Below, piece by piece: positions 47,863 through 60,835 of a stretch of 64,000 bases of DNA (position 1 is its first letter; every line of letters begins with the position of its first letter). Made by a program: the position numbers and the translations under genes. The notes under the pieces are model-generated. The model did not search any database. It was not told the origin of the DNA and saw only the letters and a list, made by a program, of their open reading frames with translations. The stretch is from Geosiphon pyriformis (lineage: Eukaryota > Glomeromycota > Glomeromycetes > Archaeosporales > Geosiphonaceae): NCBI GenBank assembly GCA_016748015.1, contig JAAOMT010000665.1:212205-276204 (forward strand), written 5' to 3'.

Positions 47863-50556
47863 TCAATATTTGTTTGTTAAAATGGTTCCAACCCTTTGTT
47901 TTCGTCGCTCACGAAAATGTTCCCGTAGGCGTTCAATTTCCTTTCGCTGGATATGTGATACAGCTTTGCGTCGTCGAAAACATACCTAAATTGACCCAAG
48001 TCAGATATTGGAAAGAAAATTATGTCACAGAATCATGAATTAACTTACCTCCATTAATTTGTGACAGTCAATTAACCTTTTAGGCATATTCTAAAAGAGA
48101 AAAGGATATAAGTTCTTCTGATGTTTCCGAGAAATTGATAGAAAAAAGTTCATGTAACTGTATTCGCACCTGAACGATTTGAAAAACCTCCATTGGGTCA
48201 TCCGTAACCGCCAATATTTTATCTTCATTGATTTTAAATATAGCTAAAGCTACGCGAAATAGCACTTTGTGCCCTTCACTAAAATTAAAATAAATAAGTG
48301 ATTCAACACAAGTTTATTTATAGAGCCATTCGAATCTCACTTCAAAATTAGATCATTGACTCACTAGAAAAAGCAATCCCAAACCCTAAGCATAGTTTCA
48401 GTCGGCAAGATATTTATATACAATGTCAAGAACCAGTGACTCGTTACAAGAGTGATGGTTGGCATATTAAGGTCCAATTTATCAACGTCCCATCCAAATC
48501 CAGCGCTCAACTTGTTCCATAAATGAGGCATCTTGTCAATAACTAATCGCATTAATACTGCTTGATCAACATTAGACCCTTCCATAGTTACATCATACAT
48601 GTTCTCTGGTAGATATTCGTGAATAATGGCTACTATTGTCCAAAATGCTTGCTCCTCTTCCATGAAAAGTAAGAGTAATCCAGCAATGTAATTAAGTGAT
48701 TGACAATAGCCAATATTTGGAGAATAAAGGGAAAATGCAACCAACACACGCCGTAAAGACTGAATGATGGGAACATTATCGGTCATTAGCGTAGATCCGC
48801 CATCTTCGGAAACAACGGTTGATTTGAATTTTATGTTTTCCGGAAACGTACGATGGAGATCTATGTTGGTTGATGAGTTAAAGATAAGTCAAATTTGTTC
48901 ATAGGAAATTTCCCAATGCTTTTCCTATTAAAGATCAAAAATTCATGTTTCAAATCATTATTTTCGCTATTATTTGACGTATGTGGTTATCATCAAATGG
49001 TTTGAAATCTTAATGGTCACCAAATCAATTGGACTACTTAAAATGGAACGAATAATATTGATCTTTTTTACAATTTCTTGACATAATATAATTATTAGCG
49101 ACTAACCTCGCTCAATAACTTCAACATATTCATTCACTATCCGAGGATCTTCGGATTTTTGTAGCAGCTTTTCGTAGAGATCGGGCTGATCTTTCATCTT
49201 GTTTGCTGCACCGCTATAATGGAACCATACCTAAAGGTGAATGATTATAAAATAGATCAGAATGTTTTACCATATGAATATGAAGAAAATCGAATACTTA
49301 CACATCCGCGCAGGAATGGAGGAATGCCTTTGCGAATATAACGCTTTACTAAAGAATGAGTCACAGAATAGAAAATTTGTCGCTAATAAGTTAATGCCAA
49401 AACTTTACAAGCAAAATATGAACTTTTTTCTGGTTCTGAAAAATGAATAGGGTACATTTTTAGAAAACTCTGTTTAAAATTAAGCTTTGAAGTTCTTGGG
49501 ATTTTCTTACTTAATAAAAAAGAAATTATTGTCTCGTTCAAATGTTCTGTTTTGCAAAACTTACCTTTTGAGCTTTTGGTTGGCAAATTTCCCCCATTTT
49601 CAGCCAATAAAGAATCCCATTTGATTTTGCGTCTTTGTTGAATATGTGTATAGGTAGATTCAAAATCGGCATGTTCTTTTCTAGTAACCCACTGATAAGA
49701 CTTTTTGAAACCGTATTGGTCTCTATATATATCCGGATGAATATGTTTAATATTTAAGATTGACATAAGGCAAGTGCGACAATCCTATTAATTAGGAAAA
49801 CAATAGATGACTAATTGACATGAGACGAAGGATCAAAGCAATGTAATATGGTTTTTTTCACCTATCAGAATCAAGTTGTGTTTTTCCATTGAGGCGACTA
49901 TTTCTGAGAGTTGATGAACTTTGAGCAAATTTATCTTTGTTTCTTATAGAATCCAGATCATCATCATAACTACTGGTCGAGGAAGGTCTATTGAAATCTC
50001 GACAATTGTCCTCGCCTATATTATTTTCCTCACCAATACTACTTCCCGAAAGTGATGATGAAAGTTGATTCTCCTGTCCACGAGGAATTGTCAAGCTATT
50101 CATTCGAGGTTCATGGATATCTATTGATTCAATACGATTTCGTCTACTATGAACATTATTTCCACCGCTATCGATGGAACTTGTTCCTAAATTATCTCTT
50201 TTGTCTTCTCTGTTATTATAAAAATGATATTTTGGACTAGAAGGGCTAGCTTGAGATATTGAATCTCTAATATTAAATGGAGATAAAGGGCTTGTTATAC
50301 GAGGTAAGTCGTTCGATGAGAAGTAAGGGGTTGAAGGTGATGGGAAATCATAGGAGGGTTGCCTTCTCAAACTACTAACGCTCTCGCGATTTAAATTTAT
50401 ATTCAAAGAAGGGCGCCTTTTATGACTAGCACTAACGCCAATGAGTCTAGTTGGAGGTGCGTTTACAGGACTTCCGGGACGTGAAGAGCTTGATGCATAA
50501 TCGTCAAAAAGCGACGAATAATAAGAGTCTCGTGAATTGCGGCTATCGGCAATCAT
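47863..50556 (-). CDS. TBC-domain Rab GTPase-activating protein
   Basis: Speeds GTP hydrolysis on Rab proteins and so controls membrane traffic. Eight exons on the minus strand: 50556-49862, 49722-49565, 49348-49302, 49230-49107, 48860-48365, 48278-48170, 48090-48049 and 47985-47863 (597 aa). The first exon encodes about 230 residues of Ser/Asn/Arg-rich disordered sequence, followed by DQYGFKKSYQW and the TBC domain. RYIRKGIPPFLRGCVWFHYS opens the domain. The dual-finger residues are visible: the Arg in IERDLHRTFPEN and the Gln in IGYCQSLNYIAGLLL. The domain continues with SHWFLTLYINILPTETMLRV, WDCFFYEGHKVLFRVALAIF and ends near IDCHKLMEV. A basic helical tail (RRRKAVSHIQRKEIERLREH) closes the protein. 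Both catalytic residues are intact, so it should be active. The target Rab is unknown. Confidence 0.9.
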
Positions 50557-53397
50557 TCACCTGCAAATGAGTTTGATTGATGACTAAAGTAGTCCTCAGT
50601 GGAATGGAAATTCTGAAGATTCGGTTGAAATTGAAAGGAATCAACTGACTTTGAATTCAACAAATCCCTGATGTTTGTATAAAAAATAGCAGTAAAGTGA
50701 AGAGTAAACATTTAAAACTATAGTTTGAATCGTTGATTTGACAATTTACAAGATTCTTACCAACAAAAGCCAAAAAATTAAAGGAATTAAAGTAAAGCTG
50801 GAAACGGGCTGTATTTAAATAGTATCAATTGTAGATTATATTAGCAGATGTTCCTTGAAACAAACTGAGATCAAACGAATTAATAATCAAAGGTTTGAAA
50901 ATGCTCCAAGTTCCGGGAAAGCATTTCAACCGAGCAGAAAACATACTATGCCTTTTGCTAGCAAATTATTTTCTAAGCGTAAAAGATAAAGTGAAAGAAG
51001 AGAACGCAACCAAAACTTGAAGTTGATCTATAAAGAAAGTCTGACGTTCAAGTATAAAAAAAGGGAAAGTGTAAGCGAAACCCGATGTGTAAATGTTGGT
51101 GTTTATAGCCTCTGTAGTGTTTTGGGAGATGCAGCTTGCATGTCTTATTAGTTTTGAGAAATTTGTTCTAATTTAGAAACAAAAACAAAAATAAAGATGC
51201 AAAGGTAGATGAGGAAAAGTTGGAAATGGACAAATTTCAATACTTGTGACATCATGAATGATTTCAAGTATTAAGCTGAAATCTGAATTTATTTTCTTTG
51301 TTTATTATTTTGATTATTAATTTATATTACTTAAATTAATATTTCCAAAATATTATGATGAATAAAATTATTAACATAAAATTTTGATTAATTAAAAATA
51401 CTTTAAATATTTAAAATATACTTATTTAAGAAATATTATAAAAAATAAAACAATATTTAATTATGATAATTAATTTTGATATTTTTGATTTTTTAATCTA
51501 AAGTATTTCAAAATTTAAGTATGTTTTTTTATTAATTTTTTTAAAATAAAAATTATCAATTAATTAATTTTTTTAACGTATAGTTCAATCATTATTTAAT
51601 AGGACCATATTAATTAATTAATTAATTAATTAATGTTAAATTTTGTTAATATTAATTAAATTTTTAATAAATAAAAAATAATAATAATAATAATAATAAA
51701 AATATTATTATTATTATTATTATATAAATTACATAAAATTTAAATTATTTATAAGTTTGTATTTGTTTTAATTTATTATTATTGTATTTTTATATTTAAA
51801 TTATTTGATTAATATATATTTAATAAATTAAAATACTTTGTTTTTTATAATTTTTAATATACATTAATTTAAAAATATATTATAAATTTTTTTTTAAAAA
51901 ATATTATAAAACATATATAAAATTTGTAATATTTATTAAATAAACAATTAATAAAAAAATTAATACTTGTTATTAAATTTTAAAAATATTAATTTAAATA
52001 TAAAATTATAATAATTGTATTATTTTTAATTCTTAAATTTTTTTTAAGAAAATTAGTAATTGTAATTTTAAAATGAATTATATTAAATAAATTGTTAATA
52101 TGTATTAATTTTTTAACTGTTAAATTATTTTTTATTTAATTTTTTTAGCATATTGCTTCAATTTTCAATTTTATTAATTTAAAAAAATAAAATTACTTAA
52201 ATTAATTTAAAAACTTTAAAATTTTTAGATATTAAATATATTTTAATATTAAATAAATATAATATTTATTATAAAAATTAATAACTATTTAAAATAATTA
52301 ATAATATTAAATATTTTTATATTAAATTTTTAAAAAATTTTGTTTTTAAAATTAACAAACGACTAAATAAACCTTGAATTAAATAAACTAAAAACTTTGT
52401 TGTTATTATAAAAATAATAAAAATAATGTATTTTGGGCTTGAATTTTAATTCTTACAAATTTTTTTGTTTTTATTTTTCATAAATCTTAAAATTCTATAA
52501 AATATCAAAAAATATTATTAAAAAATTGTAAATATAAATAAAAATACTTGAAAGTTGTTGTAAATATTTTTAAATCTAACAATAATTTAATAATTTAATA
52601 ATTCTTATCTGATTTTTTAAAATGTATTCATTTTTAATCAATATTAAAAATAATAACTTGTATTTAATTATTGTCATCTATAAAATTAAATTGTTATTCC
52701 AAGTATTAAAGACATAAACTTTAAGAATCATTTATTATTTGTAATACTGATAATTAGACAGATAACTAATATATTGTATTTACTATTAATATGCAGTACT
52801 GCGAATAAATCAGACTAATTATTGAGTAATAATAAAGTTAAAATTATTTGCTTTATAAACAATTTTTCAGAGATTATCACATTATTTTTTGGTGAACTAG
52901 TCAAAAAAAAACAGTGTATAGTGATAGTTTGTATTGCTTAATATCAATTTATTCATCATTCAAATCAAACAGCTATATAAAACCAAATTTTCAATAATTG
53001 ATCGGACTGCATTGTGACATTGAATGATAAAGTCAAAAAATAATAAAAATTGAAATATATGAGGAAATTTTAATACTTTTGCTTTGACTGACACTTTATA
53101 AATATAATTACGGATTACTGCCAAAATTTCTTTGTCATTGAGAAGTTTGCAACTTTACATATTCCCATTTTTTCTACATTGATCGCTGGTGGCAGACTTG
53201 CTTTTTTTACAACCGATTTTTTAATTGATTATCAATTAAAAATACAATTGGTGGAGTAGAAAAAAATAATACTCTTATTTAAAAGGTGTGGAAATTGTGG
53301 TGCTAAAGGAATTAGAAGCAGTGTACGAATCCGGGGGCATCCTTGATGCAGGCGATCATGATAAGCAAAAATTTCAATTCTTTTGAATTTTAAACAA
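50557..53397. other. AT-rich island, no gene seen
   Basis: From about 51280 to 52900 the sequence is almost pure A+T (for example taattaattaattaatt near 51615 and (AAT)n/(ATT)n near 51680-51720). The flanks (50557-51280 and 52900-53397) are less biased but hold no supported gene. A short frame at about 53286-53390 (VLKELEAVYESGGILDAG) could be a remnant linked to the following pseudogene. Confidence 0.5.
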
Positions 53398-54305
53398 ATG
53401 TCTACCTCTTTCGCAAGAGGCCATGCTTTGAGAATAAATTCTCAGACACAACGTTTTTTCTTCTCTTATTAAAATATATATACATCAAAAAAAAGAGAAA
53501 GTAAAGCTTTACTTTTAACACAACCTTATCTAAAAAACCACCAAAGAAATCACGAAGTACTCGCTATAATAAAAAAACAAAGACAAAAGCGGGAAAAGAA
53601 GCAAATAAATATATCTCGAATTCTTTAGAGAGTTTGCTATTGATGACTGGATTTACCAAAATGTGGTAGCGGGCATACTTTGAAACAAGTGACGTGACCG
53701 ATCAGAAGCAAATTTTGGATAAAGATCAGAAAAGATCTCAAAATGATAGCGGAAGGTTTTGAAAGCTGGCTGATTTAGAGAATTAGAGTAAATTGGTAAA
53801 TAGGGATACATGAACTTTTAATCGAAAGCGCATCGTGGCCATAGTTACAAACAACTCAAGATATGTTTTTCTTTTAGGCCTGCGCTAGGCGATGGGGGTG
53901 TGGATATAATCGGGAATGTAAAAAAGATCCCGTTTATAGTCCAATCCAAGAATCATAACCGAGCAATTGGTAAATGTTTAAATTTAGACACATTGTTTAA
54001 ATCATTAATATCAATTAATCATTAATCAATTTCAGGTCCCTCGGTTGTTCGTGATTTGGAAGGGGTACTATCTAGGTATCGTAGTAGTCCCTTCCGAAAA
54101 TAGTGTTACTATCAATGCAAAAAGAAGAGGCAAAACGTCTGAATACATTATAACGGTTAAAGATGATTTTTGTTTGGATCTCGTTGAATTTGGTTTGAAT
54201 CAACAAAGTGAAAGGTCTAACTATTTTATCATGAACGGAATATCAATACTACGGATGCGACCCCCAAGAATGGGAAGAATTCTTCCAGACGGAAAAATTT
54301 TATGA
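53398..54305 (+). pseudogene. Mrr-like restriction-endonuclease-fold protein, broken
   Basis: Three pieces fit a PD-(D/E)XK nuclease of the Mrr type, enzymes that in bacteria cut modified DNA. The ATG at 53398 starts MSTSFARGHALRINSQTQRF and then stops. At 53878-53969 the frame LGDGGVDIIGN...PFIVQSKNHNRAI has the catalytic pattern D...QxK. An intron (gtaaat at 53970; ttcag ending 54035) leads to GPSVVRDLEGVLSRYR, after which the frame breaks near 54070. The continuation, LGIVVVPSENSVTINAKRR, is in another frame (54060-54305). The N-terminal helices expected between pieces 1 and 2 are missing or unrecognisable. I infer a once functional gene of a multicopy fungal family of bacterial type; the copy cannot be active. 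Confidence 0.62.
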
Positions 54306-54925
54306 TTTTTATTATATCTTTTTTCCAACTATTATAATTTCATTATTATTATGTCATTTTTTTAAATAATATAGTTATAAATGGATTACAATAGATATTC
54401 ATTTGGTTTATTGTACAAACGGGGTCACAAATTCCTCAAAATCGTAAAGATTACTAAAAAGATTTTGTTGAAATCAATGTTATACGGTTGTGTCCGCTGC
54501 AAAAATTGGGCGCACCATTGGACATATCAATGATGTTCGCAATATTCTCTTTCGTTACCTTACTAAAAACGTGTCGATTTAGGCTGCGTAGAAGCCTGCT
54601 CTCTTACAGGACTTGTATACTACCTAATTTAGACTTTACTTGATAATGTGGAGTTTTATTAATAATGATAGGTTCTAATGTAAAAAAGAATGTTTATATG
54701 CAAGTAAAATTTTCGACTCCATTGGCAATAAATTAGACTTTTCGGAATCAAATGTTTGCAAACATCATTGACCATCAAGCGTAATTGTCAGTGAACAATG
54801 CAAAACCTAAAATTATAAAAACAGCTCAATATTTGGAACAGTATCGCGAAAAAATATATTACAAGCATAAGTGCAAAAAAAGGCTTATATGACCCGACAA
54901 CTAAGAAACAAATACAAAATAAAAA
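54306..54925. other. Intergenic, no gene seen
   Basis: AT-rich spacer between the nuclease relic and the 3' end of the PHD-SET gene. No motif or repeat recognised. Confidence 0.5.
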
Positions 54926-57900
54926 TTAATTAAGCCCCGGCTCATCGTCGATTTCGTCGATAATCCTGTAGAACCCATTGAGCTTAATCAGTAATGCAGA
55001 TGAATAAAATAAAACCAATTATTTCATTAATGTAGGAATCTAGATGATTACCTCCATACCAAACCGTTGCAAAGGACTGCTAGAAGCTAAAGGAGGGTCA
55101 TTTCCAGCAGCAGGTCCAGTTGGGACTGGAGAAGATCCAGAGCCCATCTCAGCCATATCATTGCGTACCGTAGGGGTAGTAATGTTGGACAATTCATCAC
55201 GACGTGTATTATAAGAAATAGTAGAGCGAAGTCCTGTTCCACTATTCATTAAACTGTACCTATCTTGGTGTACACCATTAGATGGTCGTCTAGGATCGAT
55301 GGAATAACGAGCTAATTCCGATCCTCCACTTCCATTACTACCACTACCGCTATAATCTCGTTCTCTATAATGATAATCTGGCCTTTTGTTCCAATCTTTC
55401 CTACTGTCGTCACGATCTCTCCAATCTCTTTCCCGCACTCTATCAATACCAAAATATCCATGATTCCAGCTTCTTTCGCGGTCAAATCGATCTCCGCCTA
55501 GCCTTGGATATTCTCTTGATTTTGAATCAATTGAGTTAGCCAAACCAGGACTACTTCGATTATTATTGTCCAGAGGGCCTTGATCACGATCATTTTGAGA
55601 ATTAGAAATATGACCATCCGGATTCGCAGGATCGTATGGTGAAGACGCTGAGGACGAGAGTAAAGAGGGAGCGCCTTGTCTTGGAGTTGAAGGCAAGGAA
55701 TTCATGGGTGAACCAGTAGAAGAGCCTAAATAACCGGAATTATGATATCTTCCTCGATCTCCTGGGGAAATTGGAGGACCTCTGAAAGAACCACTTTGCG
55801 ATATCATGCGTCCGCCGCGAAAAGGGCCACTATTTCCATTAAATCCTCCGTAGCGTTGACCACGAAGCGGGGAGGTGTACCCTGAACGTGGGCTGGTTGG
55901 CAAAGAAGAATCATGTAAGGGTTGTGGATTCGTAGGTAATATATTGAAATCACTCAATTGTTTGTTGGATGAAGATTCTTTGTAGGGAGGTGAGTTTCTA
56001 CCTCGCTCATCATACGAAGCAAAATCCTACGAAATAAAATGGAAAATTATTCTTTGAAGAAAGAAAAGATTTAAAAAAAATCTACACACCATCGTAAACA
56101 TTTTGTTCGAATCGGATGTTGTGGAAAACTCAATAGGCAGATCTTCAGGAAAATAATCATCAGTGGGGGATGAGGAATGTCTTGTGATTTCAGTGGACGA
56201 TTTTGATGGCGTAAGAGGTTTTAGAGGAGATGAAGTCAAACTGGTGCTTGGTTCTTCAAAAGTATTTTGTGCTTTCTCTGTTTCCATTGAATCATTCACC
56301 TTTGTTGATGTAATGCCGTTAGAATTATTTTCTTGAGCCGAGGAGTCAGTATTACCACCATTTTGAAGTGATTCTTTCTTCTTCCTTTCCTGATACTCTT
56401 TATACTCTTTCACAGTGTATTTCTTAACCTTTATTGGTGTAGTGGGAACAGATGAACTTTCAGAAGCTGCAATATCAGGATTAGCAGATATTCCCTCCTT
56501 TGGGTTGTCGTCTTTCATAGATGTTTTTTCAGTGTTATCAATTGAAATATCGACGGCTTGCTTTTCTATGTAATTTTGTTCAGTTTGTTGGAGAGCTGTA
56601 GACTGTTGCTGCTGTTTTAGTTCATTCATGAAAGATAATTCCATAGATGAAGATTGTTCATTTCTAGTGATTCGACTATTATTTGAGGCGAGCTTAGGAT
56701 TTGAGCTAGGAAAATATGTCCGATTTTCTAAAAGGACAGAGGATGGAGATGTTAATGGGGAAATTTGTGGTTCGTCTCTTAGTGGAGGAGTTGAGGGCCG
56801 AGAAGTTTTACTGAAATCAGGTGACGAGTTGGCGCTGGTTTTGATATGATTATCCTGAAAATCTTTGGAAGAAACATTCCGGGAAGCTATGAATAGTGAG
56901 GATGAAGAACTTGAAGTTTGTCTTATCCAAGTATCACGAGAAGAGTCTTTAATAGTAGGGGAAAAAATGTTATTCTCTTGGAAATGACTGTAGAGGTTGG
57001 ATGAAGAATCTGAATGATTGTGTGTATCTTCAATTTGAAAGTCATTCCTTCCTTTTCCTTCCAATTCCATTCTATCATTCCATGTTGAGTCAAGTTTTTG
57101 ACGTTTGCTTTGTGACTCGGATTCCACATGAAGGGCGAAGTTTACATCCCTGTCTTTTTTAAGCTGGGAATATTCTTCTTCAACAGCCAATCGTTTTGCT
57201 GGAATTATTGGTGCAGCTCGAGGCACAACGAATTTTCCACCATTATTTTGTTCTGAATTCGTAGTGGGCAAATCTTCTTTTCCATTTGTGTTGATCTCAT
57301 GATCATTTGAACTCTTAAGAACTTCTAAAGGTGATTCTGAATCTTTTATTTCTTCTATGTGATGTGTTGGACTCTCAACAAAATCTGAAGTAGCATTAGA
57401 GACAGGAACTTCACCGATAGTTATTTTAGAAAGGTATTGCTGAGCCCAAAACTTTTTAATCGGCAAATGGCAATCAAACATGAGTGGTTTTGAAGGAATA
57501 ACACTGGTGTTCGACTGATCAGTTAACACATCAACATGGATACCTGATGATGCTTCGTTAGTGTTTTCAATTAATTCTTCCGACGAAGATCTTTTAGACG
57601 AATTATAAACTGAAGGTGATGAGCCCTGGTTAGCCATTCGGATTTTAGATTTCCCGTTGGATTTATTATCTGTCCCTTTCTCAAGTTTTCTGCTATCTTC
57701 TAGATCTGATGATCCCAAATTTGATATTGATGACAAAGATGATTCTGAAGAGGAGGAGTATACGCCATACTCTTCGTCATTATTGTTTGTTGGCTTTTGA
57801 GATTCTCTTAGATTATTTTGCTTCCTTCTATGATTAATGGGAGACATGGGTGAAGAATTTCTTTGATCCGAATCTATTGATTTTTCGGGCCTTCTTGAAT

Positions 57901-60031
57901 AAGGAGTTGATAGAGTATTCTTGCCAGATTTCAGTTTCCCCTTGTTGCTGGATGTTGAATCAGCACGTGTTCTCCTACCATCATCGGAAACTTTCTTCTT
58001 GGTGTCGGATTGGTCGGTACGATCTATTCTAGAGAAAGAATGTTTTATTTTGGGATCATTTTTAACCAAAGATTCATCTTGATCATGTGGAAAAGATTCA
58101 GGTGTATTGGATTTTTCTCTAGTTTTTTCAATAACTTTAATTTTCTCCTTTTTTTTCTCCTTCCGTCTAACAATAGGAGCTTCTTCTTCGTCCATGGAGA
58201 CGGAAACAGATCTCTTGGTGCTTTTTTCCTCCTGATTTTGCTCCTCCGCCTCCGCCTCCTCCTCCTCCTCCTCCTCATCATCATCATCATCAAGAATTTT
58301 CCTGGTGCGACGAGGTCGCTGATTTAATAGTCCATTGTCACGTCTTTTTTTTTGGTCATTAAAAGAATTGCCAGCTCGATCTGTTTCGAGATTTTGATCG
58401 CTCTCTTCATCTTCGATTTGCCGTGGATTAATTTCTTCTGATCGCTTTCTAAGGTCTTTCTTGGAAACCTGAGGTAACCTTTCAGATTCCTCACTGAACT
58501 TTGAGATCTTTCCAGGTTTTTTTGTCCCTTTTAGTTTCCCTTCTCGTTGCATCCTGTTCAAGACACAATTTTCAGGATTATCACAAGCACAATCTGTAAG
58601 TTTTAATATGGCAGCTGCGATTGACCCCATATTTTTTCTACGAGGAGAAAGTTCAGCCTCATCTAAAGTATTGTCAGACTCTTCGTTTTCGATCAAGCTA
58701 ATATCAAGATGGTTCGGTTCCCAGTCCCAGCCAACTGTAATTTCTTTTCCTTTACCAATTTCAGATTTTGCAAATATTCCCAAGTGTATCTGTGGATCTT
58801 CCCCTCCAGGTACTACAATGCTTCGGGCTTCTGCATTTGGATGACATGATCTTCGTATAAATCGGGCTTCGTTACCGACTAATCGAGCATCCACACAAAG
58901 GTCAACGGTGGGATGGAAGAGAACAAAAGGCTTTGTCACACCCAGAAGGCTGTACTGATTGGACGGGTTGTTTTGGTAAGTCGACTTTAAGCAAACTTCA
59001 CCTTTAAATTCAAAAATAAAACGCCCAGAAGAAATTTTTGTTTCGGAAAAAAGTCCGTAGCAAACTGTATGCCTTTTTGGATCAAATCCTTGTGAAGGCG
59101 TTATTTTTTTAACAAGGGTTTTCAGCAGAGGGCTTGCTAACGACTCTCTTTCCATCATGAATAAATTGATATTGTCCGATTTGGATTGTCCCCTAGAAAT
59201 GCCATCCTTATTACTATCATTAGATGTTGGCCATGAATCATTGCCCACTTTCTTCTTTTTGCTTGTCTCAAAATTGTCTTGTCCATTTCGAGTTATATGA
59301 TCAGTTTTGCCAGGGCCTGAACTAGATGAAAATGAAAGGGACCTTTTCCTATGTTGAGCTTGACGTTGATATTGTGCTAATATTTTGCGAAAAAGCTCTT
59401 CAACATCTTTGGAAGCAATCCCATTTTTTTCGATTTTTTTGTACTCTGGTTGAAAATTATAATCATTGACATTATATTCTTTATCACTGTCAAGGCTCTC
59501 ATTCAAATGTTCATCAGCATCTTTATCTTTCTCATACATATCCCGGTGTTGCTTTACTGTTTTACCATTTTTCTGTTTTTTCTGTATCGTTTTTTCGGAG
59601 CGTGAAGAACCTGAACCATGTTCTTTCCTATGCGATGAAAATCCATGGGCCTTACGAGATTTTGTGGTTATTACTTGTTGTTTTTCTTGTGGTGAATGAT
59701 CACTAGTGTCCTTCGTTTCTTGGTCTTGCCAGTCCGAATCAGCAAACTCTGGGTCTCGCCAGTCTGACTCACGCAAACTTCTTTGATATTCTTTAGCCCG
59801 CTTGATGTCCATCGGGCGTGGTTTGCACACCTCACATAAATATATCTCTGGAACTGTGTCATCATCCCCAGTGACACAAGCCCAATGCTGCCATATCAAA
59901 CATTCGTCACATTGAATAGTATAACCATCATCATCCGAGTATTCACATATACACCTTATTACTCCGTTATCATCCTCGTCATTGGAATATTGGGCTTGTT
60001 CATTATAGAGGGCAAGTCTTTCTGTTGTCAT
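54926..60031 (-). CDS. PHD finger + SET domain protein, Set3 / KMT2E (MLL5)-like
   Basis: Chromatin protein of the Set3/UpSET/KMT2E group, subunits of histone deacetylase complexes. Exons on the minus strand: 60031-56090 and 56026-55052, and probably 54982-54926 (about 1657 aa). Without the last exon translation ends at 55040. The PHD finger spans residues about 26-72: C27, C29, C41, C44, H49, C52, C66 and C69. It includes the aromatic cage-like CDECLIWQHWACV, suited to methyl-lysine reading. The SET domain spans about 320-440: GRFIFEFKGEVCLKS, then RFIRRSCHPNAEARSIV near 394 and KEITVGWDWEPNH near 434, with a Cys cluster (CACDNPENCVLNRM) near 485. The usual Asn-His of the SET core is Arg-Arg, as in the inactive members, so it is probably a reader/scaffold. 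The rest is low complexity, with an acidic run near residue 585 and a Gly/Ser/Arg-rich C-terminus. Confidence 0.88.
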
Positions 60032-60835
60032 TACTTAAATAATCAGTGTGTGCACAGTATATATAACCAGGTTCAGCTTCCTGAAATGAAAAAATATTTT
60101 ATACTTCTGACAAGAAGTAAAGTCTGTCCCATTGCAAAGTGACTAAAGCTACGCCACAATGTCAAATATTGTCCGCCTTTGTTAAAGAAGTTTAACGTAC
60201 AGTTAAAAGTTCCTTAGAAGCCCAAACGCTTAAATTCCGTAAATCTTGATATTTTAATAAATTGTATGAAAAATGGGTGCGAAAAGAGTCAAGTTAGTAA
60301 CGGTCTTTGAATAAATTGAGGTATTTCTTGCCACCCTTTGAGAGCTTTTTTGGTTGCTGACTCATCTTTTTATGAAAACATATTTCTTTTAACTCTTTCG
60401 CTTTCTCAACGTAAAGCCAAATTTGGGCAGGAAATATTTATTCGCAAATATTCGACATTAACTCTTTTCACAAAAACAAGTAGACTTTTTTGCGCCTGTC
60501 AGTTTGCTGATGAGAAATAATTACGACTGTCAGATCTTTCTCAACTAAAAAGCTTGATGCTATACTCAATCTTCAACCTTTTATACGAAGGTGTATGCAA
60601 AGAATATAGAATATCAACAGGGTAATTAGATCTAGACTCCACCTACATTTAAAGAAGCCAAAAGTGGGTTTCCAAGGAGAAAAAGAAGTGTTGGGTTTGT
60701 GAAAGGTTTTGACTATTATGCTGCAATGTGTGGGTTGACCTTTGTTCAATGTCTCGGTCACTGGTCACACAATACTGCGATTGTAGATTCATGCATCAAA
60801 TGTTTATGAAAATTTCACCTAATATTTTCATCACT
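60032..60835. other. Intergenic: upstream of the SET gene and 3' of the Josephin gene
   Basis: About 800 bp holding the promoter of the PHD-SET gene (minus strand, start at 60031). The short frames here carry no motif. Confidence 0.5.

Noticed and set aside
49723-49784. TBC gene exon 2 starting at 49784 (aatag acceptor)
   Set aside because: It gives a frame mismatch with exon 1. The acceptor ending at 49723 restores phase and gives the expected DQYGFKK start of the TBC region.
58045-58293. Met/Arg-rich frame and opposite Leu/Ile-rich frame
   Set aside because: Shadow frames of the GAG/GAT acidic run in the PHD-SET gene.
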